A stretch of DNA of 64,000 nucleotides from positions 2,480,001 through 2,544,000 of the forward strand of contig NZ_CP073696.1 in NCBI RefSeq assembly GCF_025264645.1, read 5' to 3'. The position numbers and the translations under genes were made by a program. Origin of the DNA: Edaphobacter lichenicola. GTDB lineage: Bacteria > Acidobacteriota > Terriglobia > Terriglobales > Acidobacteriaceae. Positions 46,209 to 55,125 of the stretch are shown piece by piece; the first letter of the stretch is position 1; each line of letters starts with the position of its first letter. A model generated the notes under the pieces. The model was not told the origin of the DNA. It searched no databases and saw nothing but the letters and a program-made list of their open reading frames with translations.

Positions 46209-46955
46209 ATGTGGCAACAAGTCGAACAAGCGCTCCGCCAATCCGCTCACCAGGTCCTCTTCAAGCTGGCCAGCTTCCTGCCGGCCCTCATTGCACTTCT
46301 GCTCGCCCTTGTCATCATGACCGCCATCGGCATGGGACTCGCTGCGCTTCTCCGGCGAAGCCTCACCGCGGCAAAGTTCGATGAGCGCCTTGCCCGCAAC
46401 GCCTCCGCCACCATCTCCGACTGGTCCCCATCTCATAGCCCGACCTCTCTCATCGCCCGCGTCGTCTTCTGGGCGTGCGTTGCCATCGGCTGTTTCATCG
46501 GAATCTCCGCATTCGACGCCGCCTTCCCCGGCGACTCGCAGATCTCACTCTTCATCTTTCCCTACCTCACTCACTCCATCGGAGCCGTCCTTCTCCTCAT
46601 CGCCGGCACGCTCATTGCCCGATTCCTCGAGCGCTCCGTCCTCATCGGCGCGGTTAACGCCAAGCTCCAGTACGCTCGCTTCCTCTCCCTCGGTATTAAG
46701 TGGCTCGTCCTTGTCCTCACCGCAGCCATGGTGCTCGATCACCTCCAGATCGGCGGCGCCGTCGTCGAACTCGCCTTCGGAATCCTCTTCGGCGGCATCG
46801 TTCTCACCTTGGCCCTCGCAGTTGGTCTCGGCTCCCGCGACATCGTCAGCCGCTCGCTCGAACGCAGCGCCGACCTGCGTTCCAGCCTCGACCCCATCCC
46901 CGGCGACCCCGACTACAAAGCCCCAACAGCTACCGAAACCCTTCGTCACTTCTAG
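46209..46955 (+). CDS. Conserved-TM-helix (MscS-like, no beta domain) protein
   Basis: The 248-residue membrane protein has five or so hydrophobic segments and the MscS pore-helix-like stretch ELAFGILFGGIVLTLALAVG, ending LGSRDIVSRSLERSADL. Proteins of the conserved-TM-helix family look like the membrane half of mechanosensitive channels without the MscS beta/vestibule domain, which is absent here. Role unknown, but a channel or membrane-tension function is an inference. GGAG lies 9 bases before the ATG, and the gene follows the glycosyltransferase-like gene after 61 bases, so they may share a transcript. Confidence 0.8.
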   Translation: MWQQVEQALRQSAHQVLFKLASFLPALIALLLALVIMTAIGMGLAALLRRSLTAAKFDERLARNASATISDWSPSHSPTSLIARVVFWACVAIGCFIGISAFDAAFPGDSQISLFIFPYLTHSIGAVLLLIAGTLIARFLERSVLIGAVNAKLQYARFLSLGIKWLVLVLTAAMVLDHLQIGGAVVELAFGILFGGIVLTLALAVGLGSRDIVSRSLERSADLRSSLDPIPGDPDYKAPTATETLRHF

Positions 46956-47236
46956 TCTCGTCACCTCTAGTCTCAACCGACCATCGAAACCAGCATTGAA
47001 GCCGCCAGCAATCGACAGCACCTGAGCGGAACTAACCGAAGCGCCAACCGCTGCAGCACCAGATCACATTTCGGCAACGGCAACGTCGAACGATCTGCGA
47101 TCATCGTTTTTCAGTAGCAAATTTTTAGTCTGCATTTGTCTTCTTTCTCCACCAGCGCGGGCATACTATGGGTTCTCCAATCCCGCGCGCCAACGGCCCT
47201 CTCACAAATTCATCCCCAAAATTTGGAGACCTACAC

Positions 47237-48979
47237 ATGGCATCGAAAAAGAAATCCGCACCTCAGCTCTCATCCTCACCCCGCACCGTTCTTCCCGGCA
47301 GCGAAAAAGCTCCCTTCACCCAGACCGCCGGTGAAACAACCGCGCCCAACTCGACCAGGATCACCGTATCGGTGATCGTCAAGCGCAAGACTCCCCTGAA
47401 AGCCGCAAATCGCAACGGCAAACAGCGTCTCACGCATGCGCAGTACAAAAAAAATCACGGCGCCGATCCAGCCGCCGTCAAGCTCGTCCGCGCCTTCGCC
47501 AAAGAGTTCGGCCTCACCGTCGCGCCCGACACCCCCGGTCCGGAACGCCGCACCGTCAAGCTGACCGGCACCGTCGCCGCCATGCAAAAAGCCTTCGGCG
47601 TCACCCTCACCCACAAGACCCTCAACGGTACCACCTACCGTGTCCGCGAGGGCAGCATCACACTACCTGCCAAGCTCGTCGGCCCCGTCGAAGCCGTCCT
47701 CGGCCTCGACAACCGCCCACAGGCAAAGCCTCACTTTCGCATTGCCGGCGAAGCTGCCGACCTCACCGCCAAAAAAGCCCAGTCCGGAGGATTCGCCAAG
47801 CCCCACGCCGGCGCAGCCAACACCTCGTACACTCCAGTCCAAATCGCGCAGATCTACCAATTCCCCGCAGGAGCCACCGCGACCGGCCAGACCATCGGCA
47901 TCATCGAGCTAGGCGGAGGCTATAAAACCGCCGACCTCCAAACCTACTTTAAATCCCTCGGTCAAAAGACGCCCAACGTCACCGCCGTCTTAGTCGACGG
48001 AGCCAAGAACAGCCCCACCAACGCCAACAGTGCCGACGGCGAGGTCATGCTCGACATCGAAGTCGCCGCTGCCGTCGCACCCGGCGCCAACATCGTCGTC
48101 TACTTCACCCCCAACACCGACCAGGGCTTCATCGACGCCATCGCCACCGCCGTCCATGACACCACCAACAAACCCAGCGTCATCTCGATCAGTTGGGGCG
48201 CCGCCGAATCCGCCTGGACCTCGCAATCCCTCACTGCTCTCGACGCCGCCTGCCAGTCCGCGGCCGCCCTCGGCATCACCATCACCGTCGCTGCCGGTGA
48301 CAACGGCTCCACCGACGGCGTCACCGACGGCGCAAATCACGTCGACTTCCCCGCCTCCAGCCCTCACGTCCTCGCCTGCGGTGGAACCACCCTCGAAGCC
48401 ACCGGCTCCTCTATCTCCTCCGAGACCGCCTGGAACGAGCTTGCCAACAACGAAGGCGCAACCGGCGGCGGCGTCAGCAACGTCTTCCCTCTGCCTACCT
48501 GGCAGGCCAACGCGAACGTCCCCAAACCCACAGTGTCCGGCGGTGGCCGCGGCGTTCCCGACGTCTCCGGCGACGCCGACCCCACCACCGGCTACATCAT
48601 CCGCGTCGACGGTCAGAACATGGTCATCGGCGGCACCAGCGCAGTCGCTCCACTCTGGGCTGGCCTCATCGCCCTCGCCAACGCGCAGAATGGAACCAGC
48701 GCAGGCTTCATCCAATCCGCCATCTACGCCGCAAAGGGCGCAGCCGCATTCAACGACATCACCTCAGGCAACAACTACTCCGGCTCTCCCGTCGGCTTCA
48801 CCGCCGGCCCCGGCTGGGACGCCTGCACCGGTCTCGGCTCTCCCATCGGCGCAAAACTCATCAGCATCGTGAACCCATCCTCAAGCGGCAGCTCCAAGGG
48901 CGGGAAAAAGAAGCCCGTCCGCAAGCGCGCCGCAAAAAAATCCCCCATCAGCAAACGCAAGCCTTCAAGGTCTCGATAG
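47237..48979 (+). CDS. S53 family serine-carboxyl peptidase (kumamolisin/sedolisin type)
   Basis: The 580-residue protein has an S53 prodomain (about residues 30-170, with KLTGTVAAMQKAFGVTL) and a catalytic domain with the triad region GEVMLDIEVAAAVAPGANIV (Glu269, Asp273) and GGTSAVAPLWAGL (Ser468). DNGSTDGVTDGANHVDFPA is also typical. It should be an acid-active endopeptidase that self-processes. No N-terminal signal peptide is visible (start MASKKKSAPQ with GGAG upstream); kumamolisins are known to lack a classical one. The C-terminus is very basic (KKKPVRKRAAKK), unlike the standard enzymes. Confidence 0.93.
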   Translation: MASKKKSAPQLSSSPRTVLPGSEKAPFTQTAGETTAPNSTRITVSVIVKRKTPLKAANRNGKQRLTHAQYKKNHGADPAAVKLVRAFAKEFGLTVAPDTPGPERRTVKLTGTVAAMQKAFGVTLTHKTLNGTTYRVREGSITLPAKLVGPVEAVLGLDNRPQAKPHFRIAGEAADLTAKKAQSGGFAKPHAGAANTSYTPVQIAQIYQFPAGATATGQTIGIIELGGGYKTADLQTYFKSLGQKTPNVTAVLVDGAKNSPTNANSADGEVMLDIEVAAAVAPGANIVVYFTPNTDQGFIDAIATAVHDTTNKPSVISISWGAAESAWTSQSLTALDAACQSAAALGITITVAAGDNGSTDGVTDGANHVDFPASSPHVLACGGTTLEATGSSISSETAWNELANNEGATGGGVSNVFPLPTWQANANVPKPTVSGGGRGVPDVSGDADPTTGYIIRVDGQNMVIGGTSAVAPLWAGLIALANAQNGTSAGFIQSAIYAAKGAAAFNDITSGNNYSGSPVGFTAGPGWDACTGLGSPIGAKLISIVNPSSSGSSKGGKKKPVRKRAAKKSPISKRKPSRSR

Positions 48980-49070
48980 AAAGAACCTCAGCCAAAAGCA
49001 TGCCCTCACTCGGAGTGATCGTAACTTCCCAAAAGCCGCCTTATACGTACTGATCAAGGCTGGATAGTGA

Positions 49071-49119
49071 GCAAAGAAAAGCGATCTGTCCGGCCTTCTT
49101 GCAAGGCAGGACAGATCGC
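49071..49119 (-). terminator. Terminator after the alpha/beta hydrolase gene
   Basis: An 11-bp stem (49081-49091 with 49109-49119) has a self-pairing GCCTT/AAGGC loop. On the minus strand it is followed by TTTTCTTT. It ends the hydrolase gene, 40 bases past its stop. Confidence 0.85.
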
Positions 49120-49158
49120 GTCCCACTCATCTTTGAGAGGGGAAGAACTGCAGGGGTT

Positions 49159-49950
49159 TTACTTCGAACCAGCCTTTGCCGCCGCGCCGATGATCACCTC
49201 AGCAACCTTTGCTGGCTTGGAGAGCATAATCACGTGGCTGGACGGAACGGTAGTAGTTGTCGCACCGATCTTCTTCGCTTGAGCGGCTTCAAGATCGGGT
49301 GAAATTGCCCGGTCATTTGCGGCAACGATATACCACGACGGCTTCGACTTCCACGCCGGAGTCGTGATCTCTCCCTTCATCGCAGCAACGCTGGTCGGAA
49401 CCTGCGTTGCGGTCAGCACCTCAATCTCCTTTGCGGAAAGGTCTTGCGCGAAATCCTCTGCAATCCCCTGGGGAGTCAGTTTAAGAAAGCCACTCTTGTC
49501 GGGACGCAGCTCTGAGCCGATAGGCGTCGGAACGCTCGTGATGAGACCAAAAGCGGACTCTCCCGCATCCGGAGCCACAGCCGACACATACACCAGTCCG
49601 GCCACCTTAGCATCGTTCCCCGCCTCAGTGATCACAGCCCCACCGTACGAGTGACCGACAAGCAACACCGGCCCATCTTCGAGAGCAATCGCTCGCTGCG
49701 TGGCTGCAACATCGTCCGCGAAGGATGTGAGCGGGATCTGAACAGCAACAACATGCAGGCCCTTCGCCTCCAGCAACGGAATAATCTTCGACCAGCTCGA
49801 ACCGTCCGCCCATGCACCGTGAATCAGGAGTACTGTTTTTACCGCTGTTGTGGGCTGCGTCTGTGCTGTCGCTTTAGCGGCAGGAACGACGATAGCGAGA
49901 AGTGCGGCGCACGTCGCCACTACATTCCGAGCAAACTTGAATACTTGCAT
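49159..49950 (-). CDS. Secreted alpha/beta hydrolase (esterase-like)
   Basis: The 263-residue protein has a signal peptide (FARNVVATCAALLAIVVPAAKATAQ). The hydrolase core reads KTVLLIHGAWADGSSWSKII (oxyanion HG), VLLVGHSYGGAVITEA (nucleophile elbow GxSxG, Ser), an Asp near WYIVAANDRAI, and a His in PSSHVIMLSKP. The set is typical of salicylate/methyl-ester esterase-like hydrolases. ATG 49950 (MQVFKF) follows AAGGAGA; the longer open frame to 50040 is not used. It lies downstream of two AraC regulators on the same strand, which may control it. Confidence 0.87.
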   Translation of the reverse strand: MQVFKFARNVVATCAALLAIVVPAAKATAQTQPTTAVKTVLLIHGAWADGSSWSKIIPLLEAKGLHVVAVQIPLTSFADDVAATQRAIALEDGPVLLVGHSYGGAVITEAGNDAKVAGLVYVSAVAPDAGESAFGLITSVPTPIGSELRPDKSGFLKLTPQGIAEDFAQDLSAKEIEVLTATQVPTSVAAMKGEITTPAWKSKPSWYIVAANDRAISPDLEAAQAKKIGATTTTVPSSHVIMLSKPAKVAEVIIGAAAKAGSK

Positions 49951-50177
49951 TTGTCTTTCTCCTTGATGAACGGAGGATCCGCACAAGACTCGAAGTTTCT
50001 CTGAGAATCCGTACGGAACGAGCGAATGCGGACAACGCATATTGCTGTGGCCATTCTCACATTCGCTACCCTGTTCGATTCGAGATTAGTTTCGGATGAG
50101 GGAAGCATCTAGGCGAAAACCATCAAAAGCAGGACATTCCTGCTGCGTATTGCTCTCATCGCCACCAAATAGAGAAA

Positions 50178-51080
50178 TTACTTGTTGGAGCGACGCCACT
50201 CCCCAGGGCTCTGGGATAAGAGCCGCCTGAACGATCTGTTCAAAGCAGATTGATCCGCGAAACCGCAGCGGAGTGCAATGTCGGCGATTGGAAGGTTCGA
50301 ATGCAGGAGATAGGTCTTGGCCATATCAACTCGACGTTCGATCAGCCAACGATAAGGTGGCTGTCCAAAGGTCTTTTTGAACGCGCGGGAAAAATGACTA
50401 ACAGATAGCTCGCATTCGTCCGCCACCGATTTCAGAGAAGTGTTGCCCTGTACATTCGCTTCCAAAAACTCCGTAGCTCGACGAATCTGCCAGAGAGCCA
50501 GGCCACCCCGGATCGCCGTCTCTTTTACCAGGACCCTTCCATAACGATGTGCGGCATGCGCGAGAATCCCAAGCCCTACCTGATCGACGAATAACTGAGA
50601 CGAAGAGTCGGGATCTCTCAAAGCGGGCAAAAGCGCCATGCCGAGAGAATGAAGGGTATTGTCTGCATCCTTGCTGCCCCACAGAAGTTTGTTAATCGGC
50701 TCAAGTCGGTTGTCATAGCAGAATGCGTTCAGAGTCTTGCGTGGGATGTAGAACTGAAGAAAGTTGTAAGGCTCGGGAAGGTGAAGAACCGGCGGCTTTT
50801 CAAGGTCGAAGATACAAGCAGAGCCAGAGGAGAGTTTCCCTTCCGCAAGGAGCCGTCCGCGAACCCACAGAGAGCCCTTGTCGGTCTCCCGCAGGTGAAC
50901 GTGTATTGAGAATGCCTCTTCAACAGGGATCGGCAAGGGGAGGTCCGGCATCCCGTCAGAACGAAGTTCAGTGACCGCAAGTTGAAGTTGGTTGGCTATC
51001 GAAACAGCAAGCATGGGAGCAGAGGAAAGATGGAAGCGTGTCCCGTACTTTGTGCCGTAGGCACCTTGCTCGTTGATCAT
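50178..51080 (-). CDS. AraC-family transcriptional regulator (copy 1)
   Basis: The 300-residue protein has a poorly conserved N-terminal sensor half and a C-terminal AraC HTH pair. Conserved segments are WQIRRATEFLEANVQG, VADECELSVSHFSRAFKKTFG, PYRWLIERRVDMAKTYLL and ADIALRCGFADQSALNRSFR. ATG 51080 (MINEQG) has AAAGG overlapping the stop of the upstream copy; the longer frame to 51230 would overlap that gene by 150 bases. It is 2 bases downstream of the second AraC gene, so they are cotranscribed. The ligand is unknown. Confidence 0.87.
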   Translation of the reverse strand: MINEQGAYGTKYGTRFHLSSAPMLAVSIANQLQLAVTELRSDGMPDLPLPIPVEEAFSIHVHLRETDKGSLWVRGRLLAEGKLSSGSACIFDLEKPPVLHLPEPYNFLQFYIPRKTLNAFCYDNRLEPINKLLWGSKDADNTLHSLGMALLPALRDPDSSSQLFVDQVGLGILAHAAHRYGRVLVKETAIRGGLALWQIRRATEFLEANVQGNTSLKSVADECELSVSHFSRAFKKTFGQPPYRWLIERRVDMAKTYLLHSNLPIADIALRCGFADQSALNRSFRRLLSQSPGEWRRSNK

Positions 51081-51082
51081 GG

Positions 51083-52051
51083 TCACGACCTTTGAAATGG
51101 GTAAGTCCCCTGGATTAAATCGCGGGTCAAGCGATGCCGCGAGTCTTCCCCCCGTCGCCATATCCCGGGAGTTACCCCGTGGATCTTTTTGAAGGAGCGA
51201 TTGAGTGCAGATTGATCGGCAAATCCACACTGAATGGCGATGTCTGCAAGGGGCAGGCTGGACTGTTTCATAAGATCTCTCGCCCTGTCCACACGACGTT
51301 CAATCAACCACCGGTAAGGCGGCCTGCGAAAGCTTCGTTTGAAGGCCCGGGCAAAGTGGCTCACTGATAATTCGCATGCCTCTGCAACCTGCTGAAGGGA
51401 AATCCCGCCGTCCAGATGAGCCTCCAGTAACCCTGTTGCTCTTCGCATCTGCAGCGAAGAGAGTCCACCCCGAAACTGAGGCGTCGATATCTTCACGCAG
51501 CCATAACAGGAGACTAGATGGCAGTTCAAAGCATGCAGGATATGGTCCAGGAAAATCTTCGAAGCGTGAAAGGGCTGCTCCAGCGAAGCGAGGAAGCTCT
51601 TCCCCAGATGGTAGACGACAGGATCGAATCTCCCATGCGGCCAAACCAACTGCTCCACTCGTGGCGTCCGATGGGCATAGGCAACTTCATCCAAATCGCC
51701 TTGCGTGACATACAAAATCAATGCGTCGAAAGGATTTGTGACCAGGACTGCCGGCTCATCTTCCAAGTTGATTGCAGTAACGGCCCCCACTGGATAAAAG
51801 CCACTCGATACCTTTTTCTTACCAAAAAATTGTTCGACAAACGGGATCGCTTCGAGTTGCAACACAACAATATAGCCGCGCTCGTCAACGATCGGACGCG
51901 CAACTTCCGGGAGGCCTTCGCTGCTCCGAAGCCTTCCAAACCGGAACGAAGCACGTTCGGACATCCAGACCTCAGCCGTAGGAGAATCCTTGAGATACAT
52001 GGCTTCAGCAAGTTGATTCCAGACGGTGGGAACTTCGGGGGCCGTATTCAT
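51083..52051 (-). CDS. AraC-family transcriptional regulator (copy 2)
   Basis: This second AraC-type protein shares the C-terminal HTH with copy 1: CELSVSHFARAFKRSF, RPPYRWLIERRVDRAR and ADIAIQCGFADQSALNRSFK. The N-terminal halves differ, so the sensors may detect different signals. The start at ATG 52051 (MNTAPEV) gives 322 residues; it has no clear ribosome binding site, and a longer frame from GTG 52168 is possible. Both regulators are on the same strand as the secreted esterase downstream, a plausible target. Confidence 0.85.
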   Translation of the reverse strand: MNTAPEVPTVWNQLAEAMYLKDSPTAEVWMSERASFRFGRLRSSEGLPEVARPIVDERGYIVVLQLEAIPFVEQFFGKKKVSSGFYPVGAVTAINLEDEPAVLVTNPFDALILYVTQGDLDEVAYAHRTPRVEQLVWPHGRFDPVVYHLGKSFLASLEQPFHASKIFLDHILHALNCHLVSCYGCVKISTPQFRGGLSSLQMRRATGLLEAHLDGGISLQQVAEACELSVSHFARAFKRSFRRPPYRWLIERRVDRARDLMKQSSLPLADIAIQCGFADQSALNRSFKKIHGVTPGIWRRGEDSRHRLTRDLIQGTYPFQRS

Positions 52052-52441
52052 AGTTGCGAACCACGATGCCTTGTAGATATATGATATATCAGAGCTAGCA
52101 ATCCTGAACACATCTGCGCAATCCAACGGACAGAGAGTGGTGATAGATCGCAGCGCTACTACCGACACCGCTTTGATGCCGCAGAAGTCGAAATGTATCT
52201 ATCTTGATCTCCGGTTCTGCCGTTCACAGCCAATAACAAATGAAGTATCAGACTTGGCCGCCACGCAATAAGGCCCGCTGAACCCACGCTTGGGTTCACC
52301 GAATTGAGTGTTCAAGTCTCGGATCGTAAGCGATCCGGACTCATCTTTCGCCCACGAAATCGAAGCCCTCAGGGAACAGCACGCTTCGGCGAATAAAAAA
52401 ATCGACAATTCTCTCGCAGGCGATGAGTACACTGAACTCCC
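52052..52441. other. Intergenic stretch between divergent genes
   Basis: About 390 bases (fewer if the longer AraC start is used) between the AraC pair and the divergent secreted protein. It should hold both promoters. I see no clear terminator, palindrome or small gene. Confidence 0.45.
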
Positions 52442-53323
52442 ATGAAGCCCCGAGCCCTCACCCTCCTGCTTCTTCTCTCCACACTCACAGCCTCAGCGCA
52501 GAGGCCCCTCATCGGCATCTTCGAGTCCGCCTCCTCAGGCAAAGGCGACAACCAGGGCCAGCCCGGAGTCCGCGTCCTCTTCTACCAATCTGGCCAGCAA
52601 TGGCGCTCCTACAACGCCGCCTGCCATGACGAAGCCTGCCTCAAAATCATCACTCACCTCTTCCCTGCCGTCACCACCTGGACGCTCGTCAAAGACAACA
52701 AACCCATCGCCAAGGTAACCGCGACCATCCCAGCCGCCTTTCACGTCTACTCTGAGATCGGCGTCCAGGCCATCACCAACCCAGGCAGTGTCGCCAACCT
52801 CGAACCCCGTCCCAACCCAACCCAGCCCAGCCCGCCCCACACCATCCTTGCAACCACCCTCGCCACCCTCAACGACCCCGACCACTGGCGCCCATCCGCC
52901 TTCTTTCCACTCGACCTCACCCACGTCCAACAAGCCTTCCGCAGACTCTACCCCCATCCAAAAAACTGCGCAGCCATCGGCCAAGCCCCCGGATACCATC
53001 CCTGGACCTACACCGACGCCGACATCAAACCCGATGCCTCCTACATCTCCGACAGGAACTGGCGCCTCTTCCAGGTCACCCTCGGCGGCTACCTCTGCGA
53101 CGGCCCACCCGACGCCGCCTTCCTCGACCAGTGGTTCGCCATCTCCCCCACCGGCGAAGTCACTCACATCGGCCGTCTCATGCACTTCGCAGGCGCAGCC
53201 GACTTCGCTCACGAAGGCCACTCTGAACTACTCTTCGAGATTCAGGGTGACAACACCGGCGGCTACCGGCTCTTCTACGACAACTTCGCCCACCAGGCCC
53301 ACGCCGCCGTCACCTACCACTGA
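52442..53323 (+). CDS. Secreted protein of unknown function
   Basis: The 293-residue protein has a signal peptide (LTLLLLLSTLTASAQRP). The mature part includes LIGIFESASSGKGDNQGQPG, paired cysteines (CHDEACLK, CAAIGQAPGY) and ADFAHEGHSELLFEIQGDN. I do not recognise a family or catalytic site. The codon use is GC-rich, like its neighbours. It ends in TGA next to the convergent gene's stop (TGATCA palindrome, where both stops overlap end to end). Confidence 0.75.
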   Translation: MKPRALTLLLLLSTLTASAQRPLIGIFESASSGKGDNQGQPGVRVLFYQSGQQWRSYNAACHDEACLKIITHLFPAVTTWTLVKDNKPIAKVTATIPAAFHVYSEIGVQAITNPGSVANLEPRPNPTQPSPPHTILATTLATLNDPDHWRPSAFFPLDLTHVQQAFRRLYPHPKNCAAIGQAPGYHPWTYTDADIKPDASYISDRNWRLFQVTLGGYLCDGPPDAAFLDQWFAISPTGEVTHIGRLMHFAGAADFAHEGHSELLFEIQGDNTGGYRLFYDNFAHQAHAAVTYH

Positions 53324-53956
53324 TCAAACTTGTAAACGACGGCAAAGTGCCCTCTCCACTTTCTTCGACAGCTTTGGATCATCGACTACATCGGCACCCA
53401 GCGTCGTAAGCGCTTTCAGAATTTCGGCAGCTTCTGGAGCCTCGAGTCCGGGGAGGACTTTTTGCTTCTTTCCCGCTGCGAGGAAACGAATGCCATAGAT
53501 ACGCGATCCTTTGGCGGACGCAATGACTCCGAACCTTATCCGCGATATGTCCATCAGAGGATATGACCGGGTGATCCAACGGGTATTACCGGCATCAAGC
53601 CATGGAACCTTAGATACAGTAAGGGTCGATCGGTCACAGTGGAGAGCTTCGTCGGAAGGATAGGCCGCAAGCAACCATCTCGTACCTACATAGGACATCC
53701 AAATTACAAATATCAGGACGAGACTTAGGGGAACTATGAAATCTGCTGAATCGATTGGAGAACTAGAAAGAGAGTGCCACATGTTAGGACGACCGTGTTT
53801 GCCGGGCAGCAAAACAAGTACACAAGCTCCAAGAATTATCAGCATCAGAAAAAAAAGCCCTGCGTAGAACCTTCTCTTCGGAGATTCACTCGAAACATCA
53901 TGTCGAACATCGACAGAGTTTTCTGTAATAACGATGTCAAATTCCTTCTCCGGCAT
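53324..53956 (-). CDS. Membrane protein of unknown function, two TM segments
   Basis: The 210-residue protein has an acidic cytosolic N-terminus (MPEKEFDIVITENSVD), one helix near residue 32-50 (GLFFLMLIILGACVLVLL), another near residue 75-95 (IVPLSLVLIFVIWMSYVG), then a soluble C-terminal part with YGIRFLAAGKKQKVLPGLEAP. That tail resembles a PH-like/bPH membrane-protein layout, but I cannot assign a family. Base composition is lower in GC than the gene opposite. No clear neighbours in a pathway. Confidence 0.7.
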   Translation of the reverse strand: MPEKEFDIVITENSVDVRHDVSSESPKRRFYAGLFFLMLIILGACVLVLLPGKHGRPNMWHSLSSSPIDSADFIVPLSLVLIFVIWMSYVGTRWLLAAYPSDEALHCDRSTLTVSKVPWLDAGNTRWITRSYPLMDISRIRFGVIASAKGSRIYGIRFLAAGKKQKVLPGLEAPEAAEILKALTTLGADVVDDPKLSKKVERALCRRLQV

Positions 53957-54066
53957 TGGTAGAGTTTACTTGCGACCAAGCGAAGACCTTGTGTATTTCG
54001 CAACCCCGCTATCGTGCTGCTTTCTACAAAGCGGCCCGCAACTGCAGACCGCTCCGTAAAAATCGC

Positions 54067-54384
54067 TTAGCTCGACTTCCCCCCACCCACAACATGCGTC
54101 GCATGCGTGATAGCAGCCCCCGCACGCAGAGCCGCCGCAATCAACGCCGTCTCAGCCAGCTCTTCCTGCGTCGCACCGGCAGTCTCTGCGGCAGCACGAT
54201 GCAGCTCCAGGCAATACGGGCACTGCGTCGTCAACGCCACCGCCACCGCAATCAACTCCTTGTACTTTTTTGGAACGGCACCATCCGCCATCGCCGCTTT
54301 ATCGAAAGCCCAGAAAGCCTTCATCGCATCCGAAGCTCCATCGCCTAGCGCACCCAACTTTTTCAACTTAGCCATGTCATACAT
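54067..54384 (-). CDS. Carboxymuconolactone-decarboxylase/AhpD-like protein
   Basis: The 105-residue protein has the CMD domain with the redox pair in QCPYCLELHRAAAE (Cys55, Cys58, His62), typical of the AhpD-like disulfide reductase branch. ATG 54384 follows GGAGAG at a suitable spacing. Members work in peroxide defence or as small thiol oxidoreductases; no ahpC is nearby, so the partner is unknown. Confidence 0.9.
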   Translation of the reverse strand: MYDMAKLKKLGALGDGASDAMKAFWAFDKAAMADGAVPKKYKELIAVAVALTTQCPYCLELHRAAAETAGATQEELAETALIAAALRAGAAITHATHVVGGGKSS

Positions 54385-55125
54385 CGCGTCACTCTCCGAT
54401 CATTGGAAATATCACTCTCTATTCAGAACGCGCCCGCAACACAACTCGGCCCATGAGCTGTGGCTCAACTCCCAGCCAGTTTCGATTCACAGTCCAGCAT
54501 GGTCAACTGCAGGCCTTTGTTGTACCACTCAATCGCAGTAAGGCAAGCTTTATCAGGATCGAACTGAAGTAACCACGAAAGCCTCGTGTCATCTCCCAAA
54601 ACATCAGAAAAACGACCGCGTACGGGTGCCCACATCTCGATTTTGAGACGTGAAAACGTACGGGTGGCCCATCCTTCGTAGCTTCATCACAAAGGGTGGG
54701 TTATTCGCGCGAAAGCGCGAACCGCCCTCCTCCACTCCGGCATAGCAGCCCACAATCAACCAATCTCCAAAAACCCTGTCAAGCCCCAAAACACCGAAAC
54801 CCCGCGCCAATCCAGCAGAATCGCGTGGCGTATGAGTTATGCCCACCCTTTTATACTGAATAGAGGCCTTCCAAATGGAAGACGGCACAGCGGATCAGCA
54901 TCCCCTAGCCGAGACCCAGTCGCCATCCTATTGAAAACAAGTATTTTGCGTGTAACCCCTTTGCATTGAATACTTTGCGAGCGCCCTCTGTCTGTAAATA
55001 ACTCAAACAGAAAGACTTGCTCCCAAAATACACCCTGTGGGTAGGGGGGTATCCCCTGGTCATGATCCTCTCCTCCAGCCGGCAAACTTCGTCTATCCTT
55101 ATCAACACTTACCGCGAAACCCTCT
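54385..55125. other. Long intergenic region upstream of the xanthine dehydrogenase genes
   Basis: About 740 bases without a credible gene; open frames here have random-looking composition. It contains the degenerate repeat described separately and, near 54950-55000, AT-rich sequence where a promoter for the dehydrogenase operon would be expected. I cannot assign a regulator binding site. Confidence 0.6.
54620..54721. repeat. Degenerate intergenic repeat with hairpins
   Basis: Two direct copies of GTACGGGTG(G)CCCA occur at 54620-54633 and 54658-54672. CCCATCCTT (54668-54676) is inverted as AAAGGGTGGG (54691-54700). A perfect hairpin TTCGCGC-GAAA-GCGCGAA lies at 54704-54721, and ATCTCG...GAGACGT forms a smaller one. 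The pattern resembles dispersed intergenic elements I recall from acidobacterial genomes; that link is from memory, not verified. Confidence 0.45.
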
